Below, in pieces: positions 26,851 through 36,286 of a stretch of 64,000 nucleotides of DNA; position 1 is the first letter of the stretch; each line of letters starts with the position of its first letter. The stretch is from DATBJG01 sp963790545. Lineage in GTDB: Bacteria; Acidobacteriota; Vicinamibacteria; Vicinamibacterales; JAMQPK01. The DNA lies in contig CAWBPA010000017.1 of NCBI GenBank assembly GCA_963790545.1, positions 1 through 64,000 of the forward strand, read 5' to 3'. The translations under genes were made by a program, and so were the position numbers. Below the pieces are notes generated by a model. The model searched no databases. It was not told where the DNA came from and worked only from the letters and a program-made list of their open reading frames with translations.

Positions 26851-27124
26851 CGTTGAGCACTCCGGGCGGCTAGAGTTCTCCACGCAGAGGACACCGCCTT
26901 CGCCTTCGGCTACGGCGGAGGCAGCAGAGAATATAGGAAAACCATTCCCCTTCCCGACATGTTTCTGCCTTCACTGTCAGTAAGCGGCAACGCCTCCATT
27001 GGTGACTACCGCCGGTTCGGCTTTCGAGAACGACATCCGGAGCCGCCTTGGCGCCGCACGATTCGGGTTGCGCGGTGGCGCAGACATGTGGCATCGTCCG
27101 TGTGAGCCAAACTCCGGGGTGTGG

Positions 27125-27616
27125 ATGCGTCGCACACGACTTCTCTGCGCGATCGGCGTGAGCCTCTGGTCGGCTGTGGTTGCCGGCAGTCAGGCGGTGG
27201 CCCCCGCAGCACTGTCCGGGGCGCTGCGGGACCACGTGAAGGACGGGCGGTTCCAGATAGTCACGTCCATCAGAGGACTGCCGCTCGGCGTCCGCGACGG
27301 GCTGCAGACGTTGTTCGGTAGCCAAACACTCGACATCGCCGAGCCCGCCGCCGAGTTTCAGGTCACCGACGTGATCGTCAATCCGAAGCTGCCGATGCGT
27401 CGGCTGGTCGCGGCGGGGTGCACGATCGATTATTGCCTCGTCTACTATGAGCGCGGCGGCGGCGCCCACACGTGGCATGTGGCGCTGTTTCACTGGACGC
27501 CGGCTGCGACTCGCTTCGAGTGGGGCGGTACCGCGCCAGGCGGCCTGGCGACAATCGACGATGTTCGGAACGCCATCCTGTCCGGGGTGATCAAGGGCCC
27601 GGCGGGGTTCTGGTAG
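27125..27616 (+). CDS. exported protein of unknown function
   Basis: A 163-residue protein starting MRRTRLLCAIGVSLWSAVVA, a signal peptide. The mature part includes GRFQIVTSIRGLPLGVRDGL, EFQVTDVIVNPKLPMRRLVA and the Cys-containing AGCTIDYCLVYYERGGGAHT, then WHVALFHWTPAATRFEWGG. It looks like a small secreted alpha/beta domain with a disulfide. No family recognised. Confidence 0.6.
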   Translation: MRRTRLLCAIGVSLWSAVVAGSQAVAPAALSGALRDHVKDGRFQIVTSIRGLPLGVRDGLQTLFGSQTLDIAEPAAEFQVTDVIVNPKLPMRRLVAAGCTIDYCLVYYERGGGAHTWHVALFHWTPAATRFEWGGTAPGGLATIDDVRNAILSGVIKGPAGFW

Positions 27617-28232
27617 TTCTTCAGTGACTGGCCCCGTCGATATCACGATCGCACTCGAGTTGCGGCGGCGTCCTGGAACAGTGCGCGGAGAAGAGCGATT
27701 CTGTGGACGCTGCCTGCGCTTGCCGGGTCGAACTTCGCCATCGCAAGGGCGCGGGCAGGCGTCGAATACGGCTCGGGTTCGTGCTCACCTGCCGTACACA
27801 CGGTGGAACGGACGGCTGATGGAGGAAGACGCACCATGCGTGACATCGGCAGCATCGGGAACGCTGGCGTCTCTCCGGCCTCGACAATCCTGTGGCGTGG
27901 CTGCGCCATCATCGCCACGCAGCGGACAAGGGCGCGCCATACGACGTTCAGCGTCGACGCAGGCGGAATCTTTTCGCCTCGCAGGAACTTGCACCGAGTG
28001 TTTATGGCGGGGCCGGATCACTACAGGCTGCTCCAGGATGCTCGCGCAGCGCTCGACGCCGAGCTGATCGCGCTGGAAGGACAAGTGCCTTAAGTCATAC
28101 GACGGGACCAAAGACCTCGCCGCCGCGGCGATGGCAGCAGGCGACCAGGCGGCAGTCCGAAGCAGTGCGACAGGCTATGGGCTGGAGGGCTGATGCAATC
28201 GCCGCCAAAGAGAAAGCCCTTCGCCGCGGCCA
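27617..28232. other. region without a supportable gene
   Basis: About 615 bases before the tannase fragment. Frames on both strands are open for 60-150 codons because of the high GC content, but none shows a domain, a convincing start site or a link to tannase. One short stretch (AGPDHYRLLQDARAALDAEL near 28003-28065) looks protein-like but cannot be placed. It may hold debris of the missing 5' half. Confidence 0.4.
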
Positions 28233-28937
28233 GTGCGAAGTGGCAAGAAGGCTGACTGTCTGACGGCCGAACAGGTCACCGCAGTGAAGACCGCCTTCGG
28301 CGGTCCGAAGGACAGCCAGGGCAACCCGCTCTACTCGGCCTATCCGTACGATCTGGGACTGCTCGGGGAACATCCGGACAGCCCGATGCACATTCTTCCT
28401 TCCGACGTGCCGGGCATCTACGACCTCCCGCCCGGGACGGGCGATGTCGCACTCAGTCTGAGTCAGACCGGTAATCCGCCGTCGCCTTTCGCTTTCGATT
28501 TCGCGGCTGAGGTCGCCCGCGTCCGCGCGGATGCGGTGGAGATCTTGTCGGACACGACCACGCTGACGGACCTCGGCACCTTCTACCGGCGCGGTGGCAA
28601 GATCATCTTCTTCAATGGCGCCAGTGATCCCTGGGTTTCCCACGAAGACACGCTGGACTACTTCGAGCGCAACAGGGCTGCGAATCCGGACTTCGACTCG
28701 AGCCGTTTCTACAGCATTCCAGGAATGGCACATTGCCAGGGCGGAGGCCTCGAGCGGTTCGACATGCTCACAGCAATCGTGAACTGGGTCGAAAAGGGCG
28801 AAGCGCCGGGGGCGATCGTCGGTACGGACTTGAAGCGGCAGACCACACGCCCGCTGTGCCCGTGGCCGCAATATGCGCGGTACAAGGGAACCGGAGATGC
28901 CAATGACGTGTCGAACTACGAGTGCAGGAGCGACTGA
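28233..28937 (+). pseudogene. tannase/feruloyl-esterase C-terminal half
   Basis: The text matches the second half of tannase-family alpha/beta hydrolases: KADCLTAEQVTAVKTAFGG, then FYRRGGKIIFFNGASDPWVS with the catalytic Asp, and IPGMAHCQGGGLERFDMLTA with the catalytic His and its paired Cys. The C-terminal VGTDLKRQTTRPLCPWPQYA is complete. The N-terminal half with the Ser nucleophile and partner Cys (CS-D-HC arrangement) is absent, so about 234 of the usual ~500 residues remain. Either it is truncated or the 5' half is scrambled. Confidence 0.75.
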
Positions 28938-28943
28938 CTACTT

Positions 28944-29540
28944 CTAGAACGCCACGACGAGCGCCATCCCACGACCACGCGAACCTAGAGGGACGAGGCT
29001 AATTGTGGCCGTCTCCACAACGGGCTTGTCGAAGCGGGCGTACGGTTTGGCGTGTTTGGCGTCGATCGCCCATCCGATCAGTCCGCCCACCCCGGTAAAC
29101 AACACCCCGTACCCAAGATAGATTGGCCCCCACTCGTCAATTTCATTTCGATCGACGGCGACCGCGTAAGCGAACATCGCTCCCACAAATCCCGCACCAA
29201 TGCCGGCTCCTATCAGCATGCCATTCCGGGTTGAGTCGCGCAGACGCTCGAGCGATTGGATGGTCTCAAAAGGGACCGTCAGGTCGAGACGAGAGACCGG
29301 TTGCCCCGCAGCAGGCCGGATGGCGGTGCGAACGTCGAGATCGCTCGAGCCGAAGCGCAGCAGCCGACCGGTGACCACTTCTCCACTGGTGCGAACGAGC
29401 GAAATGGAATCGCCGGGAGCCAATACTTGATGGAGTTCGGACAGAGTGGTCACGCGCAATTGAGCCCAGGCTGGCCCTGCGTCATACGCGAGCACCAACG
29501 CCGGAAGCAGTAACCGGATCAACGGCAACGGAAAATGCAT
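28944..29540 (-). CDS. exported glycine-zipper protein
   Basis: The ATG at 29540 has GGAGGTGTTCC upstream. Signal peptide IRLLLPALVLAYDAGPAWA, then a small beta domain (LAPGDSISLVRTSGEVVTGR, DLTVPFETIQSLERL), then a Gly-rich membrane hairpin (GMLIGAGIGAGFVGAMFAYA, GYGVLFTGVGGLIGWAID) and a beta tail ending MALVVAF. Same layout as the protein at 17225-17780. Function unknown. Confidence 0.65.
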   Translation of the reverse strand: MHFPLPLIRLLLPALVLAYDAGPAWAQLRVTTLSELHQVLAPGDSISLVRTSGEVVTGRLLRFGSSDLDVRTAIRPAAGQPVSRLDLTVPFETIQSLERLRDSTRNGMLIGAGIGAGFVGAMFAYAVAVDRNEIDEWGPIYLGYGVLFTGVGGLIGWAIDAKHAKPYARFDKPVVETATISLVPLGSRGRGMALVVAF

Positions 29541-29624
29541 GGAACACCTCCTTAGATAGTCAGGAATGCGCAAAAAGAGGTGTTTAGGGGTCAGTGGCTA
29601 TTGACAGTCGATCACGTGCTACGG

Positions 29625-30782
29625 CTACGAGCGCAGTTCGTCGCCAAGGATTGCCACAGAGTCCCGCAGCTGGTCGTCGGCCAAGTACGGAGCGGGGCCC
29701 AGGCGCAAGACGTCACCGCGCGCATCGACGAACACGCCGCGACGGCGCACCTCCCTTGCGAGTTCAATCGCTCGTGGAGAGCGAATCGCGAGAAACCCGG
29801 CGCGGCGCTCATCAGGTATTTGCTCCACTGCCGCGAGACGCGGCGGGATATCGAGCTCCTCGAACGCGCTTTTCAGAAGGTGTACTTGTCGACAACTGAT
29901 GCGCCGGAGCTCTATGGGATTCAGGCCCTGGTCGCTCTGGAAGGCGAACACGGCGGCTGCGCGATAGTGGGACGTCGGATCGTATGTGGCGCCTGCAAAC
30001 GCACCTGCGCCCGGTGCGTACGCGACTCCCCCACCGCTCCCACGCTCCAACGCGTTGAACTCCGCGAACCATCCGGTGAGCACGGGGCGCAGACGGCAAC
30101 CTTCTGGCACGCGCAGGAAGCCGTTGCCCTCGCCGAGCTGACAATACTTATAGCCGCCGCCCGTAATGAACGCGTTGCCGAGTCCTGCGGTCCGTATATC
30201 GAACGGAACCGCGTTGAGGTGGTGATACGCATCGATTAAGAGCGTCGCACCGTGGCGATCACACGCCGCCTGCACGCGGTCGAGGCCGGGAACGATTTCC
30301 GCGGTCGAGAAGAGCACCGACGACACCAGGACGCATGCGGTGCGATCGTCCAGAGCGGCAATCAATCGTTCGGCGAGAGTTTCCGTTGGCGTGGCGGCGA
30401 CCCTTGTGACGGGGAGTCCCGCTTCCGCAACCCGATCCAGTTGCCGCCGGATCGTGTGAAACTCGCCGTCGGTGGTCAGGATGTGCGGCCGGCGATCGAG
30501 GGGCAGCGCCGACAGCAGTCGCGTCACCAGCTCGTGCGTGTTCTGGCCGAGCGCGATGTTCCCTGGGACATCGCCGACGAGTCTCGCGAACCCTTCTCGG
30601 ACTCGGGCCGCCTGATCCGCCGCCTTCTCCCACTTCTCGTCGACAAACTCCGCGGCGTCGAGCCACGCGCGCTGTTGCGCCTCGAATCCGACGTCAGGCC
30701 ACGCCTGATGCGAGTGGCCTGTCAGCAGCAGACGCTCTGCGACTCGAAATCGCGAGTAATGGACTGCAAGAGGATTGGGCAC
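29625..30782 (-). CDS. kynU: kynureninase-like PLP enzyme
   Basis: A fold-type I PLP enzyme of the kynureninase group, which cleaves kynurenine or 3-hydroxykynurenine to anthranilates and alanine. It contains RLLLTGHSHQAWPDV, the substrate/PLP segment IALGQNTHELVTRLLSALPL, TDGEFHTIRRQLDRV, and DAYHHLNAVPFDIR with the PLP-ring Asp. The Schiff-base Lys is in FITGGGYKYCQLGEGNGFLR. The GTG at 30782 is chosen because it lies 8 nt after the tryptophan dioxygenase stop. Upstream in-frame text overlaps that gene and is not family-like. It forms a two-gene kynurenine operon. Confidence 0.85.
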   Translation of the reverse strand: MPNPLAVHYSRFRVAERLLLTGHSHQAWPDVGFEAQQRAWLDAAEFVDEKWEKAADQAARVREGFARLVGDVPGNIALGQNTHELVTRLLSALPLDRRPHILTTDGEFHTIRRQLDRVAEAGLPVTRVAATPTETLAERLIAALDDRTACVLVSSVLFSTAEIVPGLDRVQAACDRHGATLLIDAYHHLNAVPFDIRTAGLGNAFITGGGYKYCQLGEGNGFLRVPEGCRLRPVLTGWFAEFNALERGSGGGVAYAPGAGAFAGATYDPTSHYRAAAVFAFQSDQGLNPIELRRISCRQVHLLKSAFEELDIPPRLAAVEQIPDERRAGFLAIRSPRAIELAREVRRRGVFVDARGDVLRLGPAPYLADDQLRDSVAILGDELRS

Positions 30783-30790
30783 TTGGTCAG

Positions 30791-31591
30791 CTACAGCGTC
30801 GCCCGTATTTCCCAGAGATCGGGAAACAGATTCCGCCCGATCGTAGAGCGAAGATATTCCGCGCCACGAGACCCGCCGGTCCCAGGCTTGGTCCCGATGG
30901 TGCGCTCGACCATCCTGACGTGCCGATAACGCCACTCGGCAAAGCCTTCGTCCAGGTCGACCAGCCGTTCGCAAATCTCCGCAGACTTCGTGTCGCGACG
31001 ATAGACGTCCAGCAGGATCTGCTGGATCTCGGGCGCAGGCTCGATCGGCGCGCTGATCACTCGCGTGAGATGCGAAGCCGGGACGGGGTACCCTTCACTC
31101 GAGAGGTAATACAGGAACGCGTCCCAGAGAGTCGGTTCGCCGTATCGTTTCTCGATTGCCGCACGCGACGGGCTTCCTTCGGGAAAGCGACCGAGCACGG
31201 CCTCGCTTTTTGCCCCGAGCACGAACTCGATCTGCCTGAACTGGGCCGACTGAAACCCGCTGGCTGCTTCGAGCCTCGTTCGGAACGAAAGGAATTCCAG
31301 CGGTGTCATGGTTTCGAGGATATCGAGCTGCGCGACCATGACTTTGAGAATCGTGAGAATTCGTTTGAGCGTGTGCTGAGCCCGATGCGGTTCGTCATCT
31401 CTCAGCAAGCGCATCACATGATCGAGCTCGTGCAGCAGCTCCTTGAACCAGAGTTCGTACACCTGATGGATGATGATGAACAGCATCTCGTCGTGCTCGG
31501 GTCCATCTGAGCGAGGATGCTGCAGCGAGAGCAGCTCGTCGACCTTCAAGTAGCCTTCGTAGGTGACAGCCGCGTTTCGCGTGTCGGTCAT
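30791..31591 (-). CDS. kynA: tryptophan 2,3-dioxygenase
   Basis: A haem dioxygenase that opens the indole ring of tryptophan to N-formylkynurenine. Family text runs from TYEGYLKVDELLSLQHPRSD through HDEMLFIIIHQVYELWFKEL, where the active-site His of the family lies in the HDEMLF segment. It continues ILTILKVMVAQLDILETMTP, LEFLSFRTRLEAASGFQSAQ and FRQIEFVLGAKS. The C-terminal RYRHVRMVERTIGTKPGTGG carries the haem-ligand His (H of YRHV) and the substrate-binding Thr/Gly loop. 266 residues, normal. No kynurenine formamidase gene is adjacent. Confidence 0.95.
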   Translation of the reverse strand: MTDTRNAAVTYEGYLKVDELLSLQHPRSDGPEHDEMLFIIIHQVYELWFKELLHELDHVMRLLRDDEPHRAQHTLKRILTILKVMVAQLDILETMTPLEFLSFRTRLEAASGFQSAQFRQIEFVLGAKSEAVLGRFPEGSPSRAAIEKRYGEPTLWDAFLYYLSSEGYPVPASHLTRVISAPIEPAPEIQQILLDVYRRDTKSAEICERLVDLDEGFAEWRYRHVRMVERTIGTKPGTGGSRGAEYLRSTIGRNLFPDLWEIRATL

Positions 31592-31596
31592 TGTTG

Positions 31597-31624
31597 GGGC
31601 TCAGGGCTTAAGGCTTAGGGCTTA
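31597..31624. repeat. heptamer repeat in the kynA leader
   Basis: Four tandem 7-base units in the 35 bases before the kynA start, read on the coding strand as TAAGCCC, TAAGCCT, TAAGCCC and TGAGCCC. They occupy the place where a ribosome-binding site would lie, and no strong purine-rich site is visible. Confidence 0.6.
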
Positions 31625-31662
31625 ATGCCCGGGGCTAACCACTTATCTTATGGCGTTTGGCG

Positions 31663-33160
31663 TCAGTCGATCCGGCGGGCGCGAAGCTCCAGGCCTTTGA
31701 CATTCACGACTACGCCTGTTACACGGCCGCCCGCGTCGCGTTCGAACGTGACGTCGGCGTCCGTCTTGGGTGCATGGAAATCCAGTCCGGTCGCCCGGAA
31801 CGGCCAAACCGGTGATGCCACTCCGATCAAGGTGATGCGCTCAGTGTCCCCATCTTCAACGACCGTGAGGTGACTGCCTTCCCGCGCCACTGTCCAGGCG
31901 GGCTGTCCTTGAGATTGATAGCGCCCCGCGTAACTATCCAGCAGCGCCGGATCGACGATGAGCTCGCGACGCTCGGGTGGTGGTGGCAACGCTGGCCGCT
32001 CCGTGTACGGGACGTAGCCTTCCCACTCGAACGGCGTGTACGTGTTTCGAATCAACGTTTCGGACAACTCCCGAAAGATCCCCTCGGCATTCGAACTGTT
32101 CGACATGATCACCATGCCGGTCCCGCGATCGTCGAACATGACGGTGTAATGCTGAAACCCTTCGTCGTGGCCTTCTTTGAACACCGCCTTGCCGGCCGGT
32201 GACGAGAACACGCCCCACCCGAGACCATAGCTGAGGGCAATCGACTTGTTCTGATCGGTCGTTTCGGTAGACAAGGTCGGAAATTGCCTTCGCGACAGAA
32301 TCGTGACTTGCGGCCTGAACATTTCCGCCCGTGTCCGAGCGTCGAGGGCTTTGCCCTGCATGACCCCCTCGACGAACCGCGAGAAGTCGGCCAACGTCGT
32401 CTGCATCGAACCGGCCGCCCCGGCGCGCGTTCGCCGCTGAGGTCCCATCGAGCGTCCCCACTCGTTGTACACGTTCGCGTAGTCGGTCTCGAAGGCGGGC
32501 TCCCAGACCATGCTCGTGCGCGTCATGCCGAACGGCTTGAAGATGCGCGCCCGCATCAGATCGTTCACCGGCGTGCTTGTGATCATCTCGACAACGAATT
32601 GCAGCAGTTGGATGCCTTCTCCGGAATACGCGTAGCGGGAACCAGGTTCGAAGTTGATCTGCAGCTTTCCTTTATTGAGGACTCGAAGATTGTGGAAGCC
32701 GGCCGTGTGGTTCAGCAGCATGCGCGCGGTGATCCGCTTGTGCCGCTCGTCGTCGGCCAGATCCTGATAGTCCGGATAGCTCGGGAGAGGTTTGGGCAGG
32801 TACTGGTCGAATCGGCTTGTCCAGATCCAGAATGCCGGCCTGGACCAATTGCATCACCATGAGCGCGAATGTGGACTTGGTGTACGAGGCCGCCGTCATC
32901 ACCGAATCGGGTGTCAGCGGCAGGTTGCTGGCAACGTCGCGCGATCCAAACGCCTTGAGATAGACGAGCCGCCGATTGTTGAGGATGGCGATCCCGATGC
33001 CCGTCACCTTCGCAGCGGCCATCAACCGATTGACCGTTTTGTCGATCTCGGCCGGGGTGATCGTGCTCCCGTCCAGACGGACGACGCTTGCGGTCTGACC
33101 GGCGGCGAGGACGCACCAGAGCGGGACGATCAGGAGCGAGATGCTAACGGCGCGCAACAT
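31663..33160 (-). CDS. exported beta-lactamase-fold serine hydrolase (frameshifted)
   Basis: A class C beta-lactamase/penicillin-binding-protein-like hydrolase. The signal peptide is AVSISLLIVPLWCVLAAGQ from the ATG at 33160. The SxxK nucleophile motif is in MTAASYTKSTFALMVMQLV. A one-base shift near 32810 leads to MLLNHTAGFHNLRV, then YAYSGEGIQLLQFVVEMI, the YxN-like second motif with Gly in place of Asn. KEGHDEGFQHYTVMFD supplies the third-motif region (H-x-G in place of K-T-G). A C-terminal lipocalin-like domain follows. It is probably a peptidase or esterase rather than a resistance enzyme. About 499 residues after repair. Confidence 0.8.
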
Positions 33161-33313
33161 GTGACCCACGCGGGTTAGACGGCCAGAAAGATGGAATGGT
33201 TCACCAAGGCGCGGAGTCATTTCCTCCTGAAGCCCTGCGCCGCCGCGGCCGGTTAATGTTGGCGTTTCAGCCGCGGCGGCTCTGGCGCTTCACGATGGCA
33301 CCGAACGCGCGGG

Positions 33314-33811
33314 CTACTGCTTCTCAAACACTGTCGTGTTGTCGACCTTCTGGCCCTCGGCATTGGTCCCGGTCGTGGTGACTGTGCGCGTCTTACCGTC
33401 TTTGGAAATCACGTGCTTGGCAACGTTCAGCGTCTTCCCTTTGAGCTTGTTCGTGACCTCGTACGTATAGTCGTCGACTCTCTTCCACGAAACAGTGTCC
33501 GCTCCGTTCGGGTTGGGTTTGCCATCGAGCATTGGTTTCGTGGGATGGTCACTCCCATCGAACTTCGCCGTGTATTCGTTGTGCGTTTTCCTGCCTTGCG
33601 AGTCGGCCCCATCCGCGACGAGTTTCAGGCCGCCCGCCACGGATTCAATCTTGATCACGTTACTCTGCGGCGGTGGACCGGGGCTGAATTTCGACTTCGC
33701 CACGTTCAACCTCCATGTTCCTGCGAGCATGTCTGCGGCGATCGCGGTGCCGCCGAAGAGCGCAAGCGCAGCCAGCAGACCGAAGCACTTCAGCCGTAAT
33801 CTTGTACTCAT
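33314..33811 (-). CDS. exported small lipocalin-like protein
   Basis: A 165-residue protein starting MSTRLRLKCFGLLAALALFG with AAGGAG upstream. After the signal peptide the text is DMLAGTWRLNVAKSKFSPGP, then VDDYTYEVTNKLKGKTLNVA and SKDGKTRTVTTTGTNAEGQK. The strand pattern and the G-T-W near the N-terminus resemble a lipocalin/calycin-like barrel. This type is frequent in Acidobacteriota genomes. Ligand unknown. Confidence 0.65.
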   Translation of the reverse strand: MSTRLRLKCFGLLAALALFGGTAIAADMLAGTWRLNVAKSKFSPGPPPQSNVIKIESVAGGLKLVADGADSQGRKTHNEYTAKFDGSDHPTKPMLDGKPNPNGADTVSWKRVDDYTYEVTNKLKGKTLNVAKHVISKDGKTRTVTTTGTNAEGQKVDNTTVFEKQ

Positions 33812-33955
33812 GACAGGTCTCCTTGGTGGTTGTTGTTTGCGCCGCATGTTACATCAATACGGGACGTCTCACAGTCCTCGGCCGGTTCGTGAAAGAGACG
33901 TTCGGTATCAATCAAATGTGGCAAGATGCGACCCGTGCTTCAAGGAGAGATTTGA

Positions 33956-35320
33956 ATGAAACGCCAGCTCAAACGCACGATGCTGAGACGAGTTGAAAGA
34001 GCGTGGGTCCTGGTCGTCTCGATCGGTGCAGCCGTGGCCTGGCTGTCGCAGGCAGAAGGCGCGCAGGGGAATCGCCAGCAAGTGCCGCTGTTCGCCCCCG
34101 ATCCGCTCTGGTCGGAGACCTTGCCGAACAAGTGGGTCAGCGGGCAGGTCGGCGGCGTCGCCGTCGATTCGCACGACAACGTGTGGGTCTTCCATCGTCC
34201 CGATACCATTCCCGATGGCGAGAAGGCGGCGTCCCTCAATCCTCCACAGGCGGAGTGCTGCATTCCGGCGCCGGCCGTCCTTCAATTCGACACGAACGGC
34301 AAGTTCCTGCAGGCGTGGGGCGGCCCGGGAGCGGGTTATGAGTGGCCAGCGTCTCAGCACGGAATTTTCGTCGACCACGACGACAACGTGTGGCTGAGCG
34401 GCAACGCCAAAAACGACAATCAGATCCTCAAATTCACGGCCAAGGGTAAGTTCCTCCTGCAGATTGGCCATGCAGGAAAAAACCAGGGCAGCAACGATAC
34501 GGAGAATCTGGGAGGGCCGGCCGGGCTGTTCGTTTACCAGAAGACGAACGAGCTATTTGTGGCCGACGGCTATTTCAACCATCGCGTGATCGTCTTCGAT
34601 GCGGCCACCGGTGCGTACAAGCGTCACTGGGGTGCGTATGGAAAGAAGCCGGACGATAACGTCAAGTTCCCCGCTCGCGCGCAGCTGATTCAGGGACCAC
34701 CACCCGAGGGGTTCAACAACCCTGTGCACGGCGTGGTCGTCACAAACGACGACCTGGTCTACGTGGCCGACCGCACGAACAACCGGCTCCAGGTGTTCAA
34801 AACGGACGGGGCCTTCGTCAAGGAGGTGTTTATCGCGAGGAACACGCTTCAGGCCGAAGGAACCGTGCACCATTTCGCCCTCTCCCCTGACAAAGAACAA
34901 CGGTTCCTCTACGTCGTCGATGGCTCGAACAAAGCGATTCGCGTCCTCAATCGCCAGACGCTCGAGATTCTGTACTCGATTGGAGGGCACGCCGGGCACA
35001 ACGCGCGGGAGTTCTTCCACGTCCACAGCGCTGCGACAGACTCGAAGGGAAATCTCTTTATCGGCGAGGTCAACAACGGGCAGCGCTATTACAGGTACGC
35101 GTTCAAGGGCATGGGCCCGGTTCCGAAATTCGACCCGAGTAGACAACAACAGATACAGGCGCTTACGCATGTACGGCGGGACGTTCCGGCAATCGTCTCG
35201 AACTCAGCTTCCGAGAGCGGCAACTTTGCGAAAAGCCGCCCAGCCGTCTCGGGGCAGGTTCGACGGCGTGGCGGCATCGGTTCCGTAAAGAATCCGCTGG
35301 ACCCCCAATTCCCTGATTGA
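33956..35320 (+). CDS. exported NHL-repeat protein (amidating-lyase-like)
   Basis: A 454-residue protein with AAGGAGAG before the ATG and a signal-like segment (VLVVSIGAAVAWLSQAEGA). Blades include VSGQVGGVAVDSHDNVWVFH, QHGIFVDHDDNVWLSGNAKN, PAGLFVYQKTNELFVADGYF, VHGVVVTNDDLVYVADRTNN and FFHVHSAATDSKGNLFIGEV, the pattern of peptidyl-alpha-hydroxyglycine amidating-lyase-like proteins. After about KFDPSRQQQIQ the text is no longer family-like. The last ~117 bases run antisense over the 3' end of the convergent amidohydrolase gene, so the true stop may have been lost by an indel near 35150. Confidence 0.8.
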   Translation: MKRQLKRTMLRRVERAWVLVVSIGAAVAWLSQAEGAQGNRQQVPLFAPDPLWSETLPNKWVSGQVGGVAVDSHDNVWVFHRPDTIPDGEKAASLNPPQAECCIPAPAVLQFDTNGKFLQAWGGPGAGYEWPASQHGIFVDHDDNVWLSGNAKNDNQILKFTAKGKFLLQIGHAGKNQGSNDTENLGGPAGLFVYQKTNELFVADGYFNHRVIVFDAATGAYKRHWGAYGKKPDDNVKFPARAQLIQGPPPEGFNNPVHGVVVTNDDLVYVADRTNNRLQVFKTDGAFVKEVFIARNTLQAEGTVHHFALSPDKEQRFLYVVDGSNKAIRVLNRQTLEILYSIGGHAGHNAREFFHVHSAATDSKGNLFIGEVNNGQRYYRYAFKGMGPVPKFDPSRQQQIQALTHVRRDVPAIVSNSASESGNFAKSRPAVSGQVRRRGGIGSVKNPLDPQFPD

Positions 35321-36118
35321 CGTGGCAATGCGACTGGCCTGCTCCGGCTGGGCGTTGAGAGCGACGCCCGTTACATCGAACCACAGCAGCTTCGTCCGCG
35401 GATCGCCTTTGGCAATCGCCTCGACGAACACGGCAAGCGCCTGATCAGCGGCGGGATCGCTCGGAGCCCCCGCGCCGGCCAGGTGAGCAATCTGAACGAC
35501 GACATCGGGCGCTGCGGGCAGGATCTCGTTGAGGAAGACGAGCGCTTCGTCGCGGCCGTACGCCAGTTTCTGCGAGATCGATGCCCTCATGTGCACGACA
35601 ATCGGCATCCGGGAGTCGTTGGCGGCACGAAAGACGCGGCGGAGCTGCTCGACGTGCTGCGCGCTGTGGTAGTCCACCGTCGAGTTGCCGAAATGCAGCT
35701 TGAGCCCGCTGCGGAGCCCCGGATTCTTCGCGCAGCGGGCCAACTCCTCGAGCGCGTAGTCTTTGAGCGGGTTGAGGCCGCAGAATCCAATCAACCGATC
35801 CGGATAGCGGGCTACCTGGTCGGCGGTCCAGTCGTTCTCGGCCCTCACCTTCTCGTACTCGTTCTCCACCTTTCTCGTGACCTGCCCGAAGATATAGGCC
35901 ACCGACAAAACGGCGGCACGCTTGATCCCGGCCGCGTCGAGGAGCGGAATGAGATCGCTTGCCGCAATCGGAGCGATCGGCGCTGCCGGAGCTGGAGGCG
36001 ATATCAGCGCGGCAAGGGCCGGACTGAACAGGTGCTGATGATGGTCGGCCAGCGGCTGGCCGTAGGCAGAGCACAAGGGCAGCAGGACAAGAGCTACCGG
36101 GAGAAATCGGCATGTCAT
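35204..36118 (-). CDS. exported amidohydrolase (amidohydro-rel/TIM-barrel type)
   Basis: A 304-residue protein with signal peptide (RFLPVALVLLPLCSAYG) and HxH metal motif LADHHQHLFSPAL. Other family elements are RLIGFCGLNPLKDYALEELA, LRSGLKLHFGNSTVDYHSAQ, RMPIVVHMRASISQKLA and VVVQIAHLAGAGAPS. The C-terminal VQRILYGTDAATPSN carries the catalytic Asp. It belongs to the amidohydrolase-2 (PF04909-like) group of decarboxylases and lactonases; the substrate is unknown. The start chosen is MTCRFLPV, because the longer frame adds no signal. Confidence 0.8.
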   Translation of the reverse strand: MTCRFLPVALVLLPLCSAYGQPLADHHQHLFSPALAALISPPAPAAPIAPIAASDLIPLLDAAGIKRAAVLSVAYIFGQVTRKVENEYEKVRAENDWTADQVARYPDRLIGFCGLNPLKDYALEELARCAKNPGLRSGLKLHFGNSTVDYHSAQHVEQLRRVFRAANDSRMPIVVHMRASISQKLAYGRDEALVFLNEILPAAPDVVVQIAHLAGAGAPSDPAADQALAVFVEAIAKGDPRTKLLWFDVTGVALNAQPEQASRIATSIRELGVQRILYGTDAATPSNLPRDGWAAFRKVAALGS

Positions 36119-36257
36119 GCTGCCTGATTGGACGAACTGGTGGCCGGAGAAGTTCACGCGTTCCCAAAGCGGTACGATGTCAGTCGCACGATCCGGAGCG
36201 TAAGCGACGGCAGCGCGTGGGGGTGGGGCCCCACGCGAACTAATAGAACGTGGCGGC

Positions 36258-36286
36258 TTGACAATCTCACGCGGTGGCCGTATACA
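36258..36286 (+). promoter_or_regulatory. sigma-70 promoter of the first PadR gene
   Basis: A perfect TTGACA at 36258-36263, 17-base spacer, and TATACA at 36281-36286. The ATG begins 7 bases after the -10, so the transcript should be leaderless. Confidence 0.75.

Noticed and set aside
27624..28111. Several overlapping frames on both strands before the tannase fragment
   Set aside because: None shows a domain or start site; open frames of this length are expected at this GC content.
31663..33160. Beta-lactamase resistance gene
   Set aside because: The second and third motifs deviate (YSG, HxG) and there is an extra C-terminal lipocalin-like domain, which fits peptidase or esterase relatives better.
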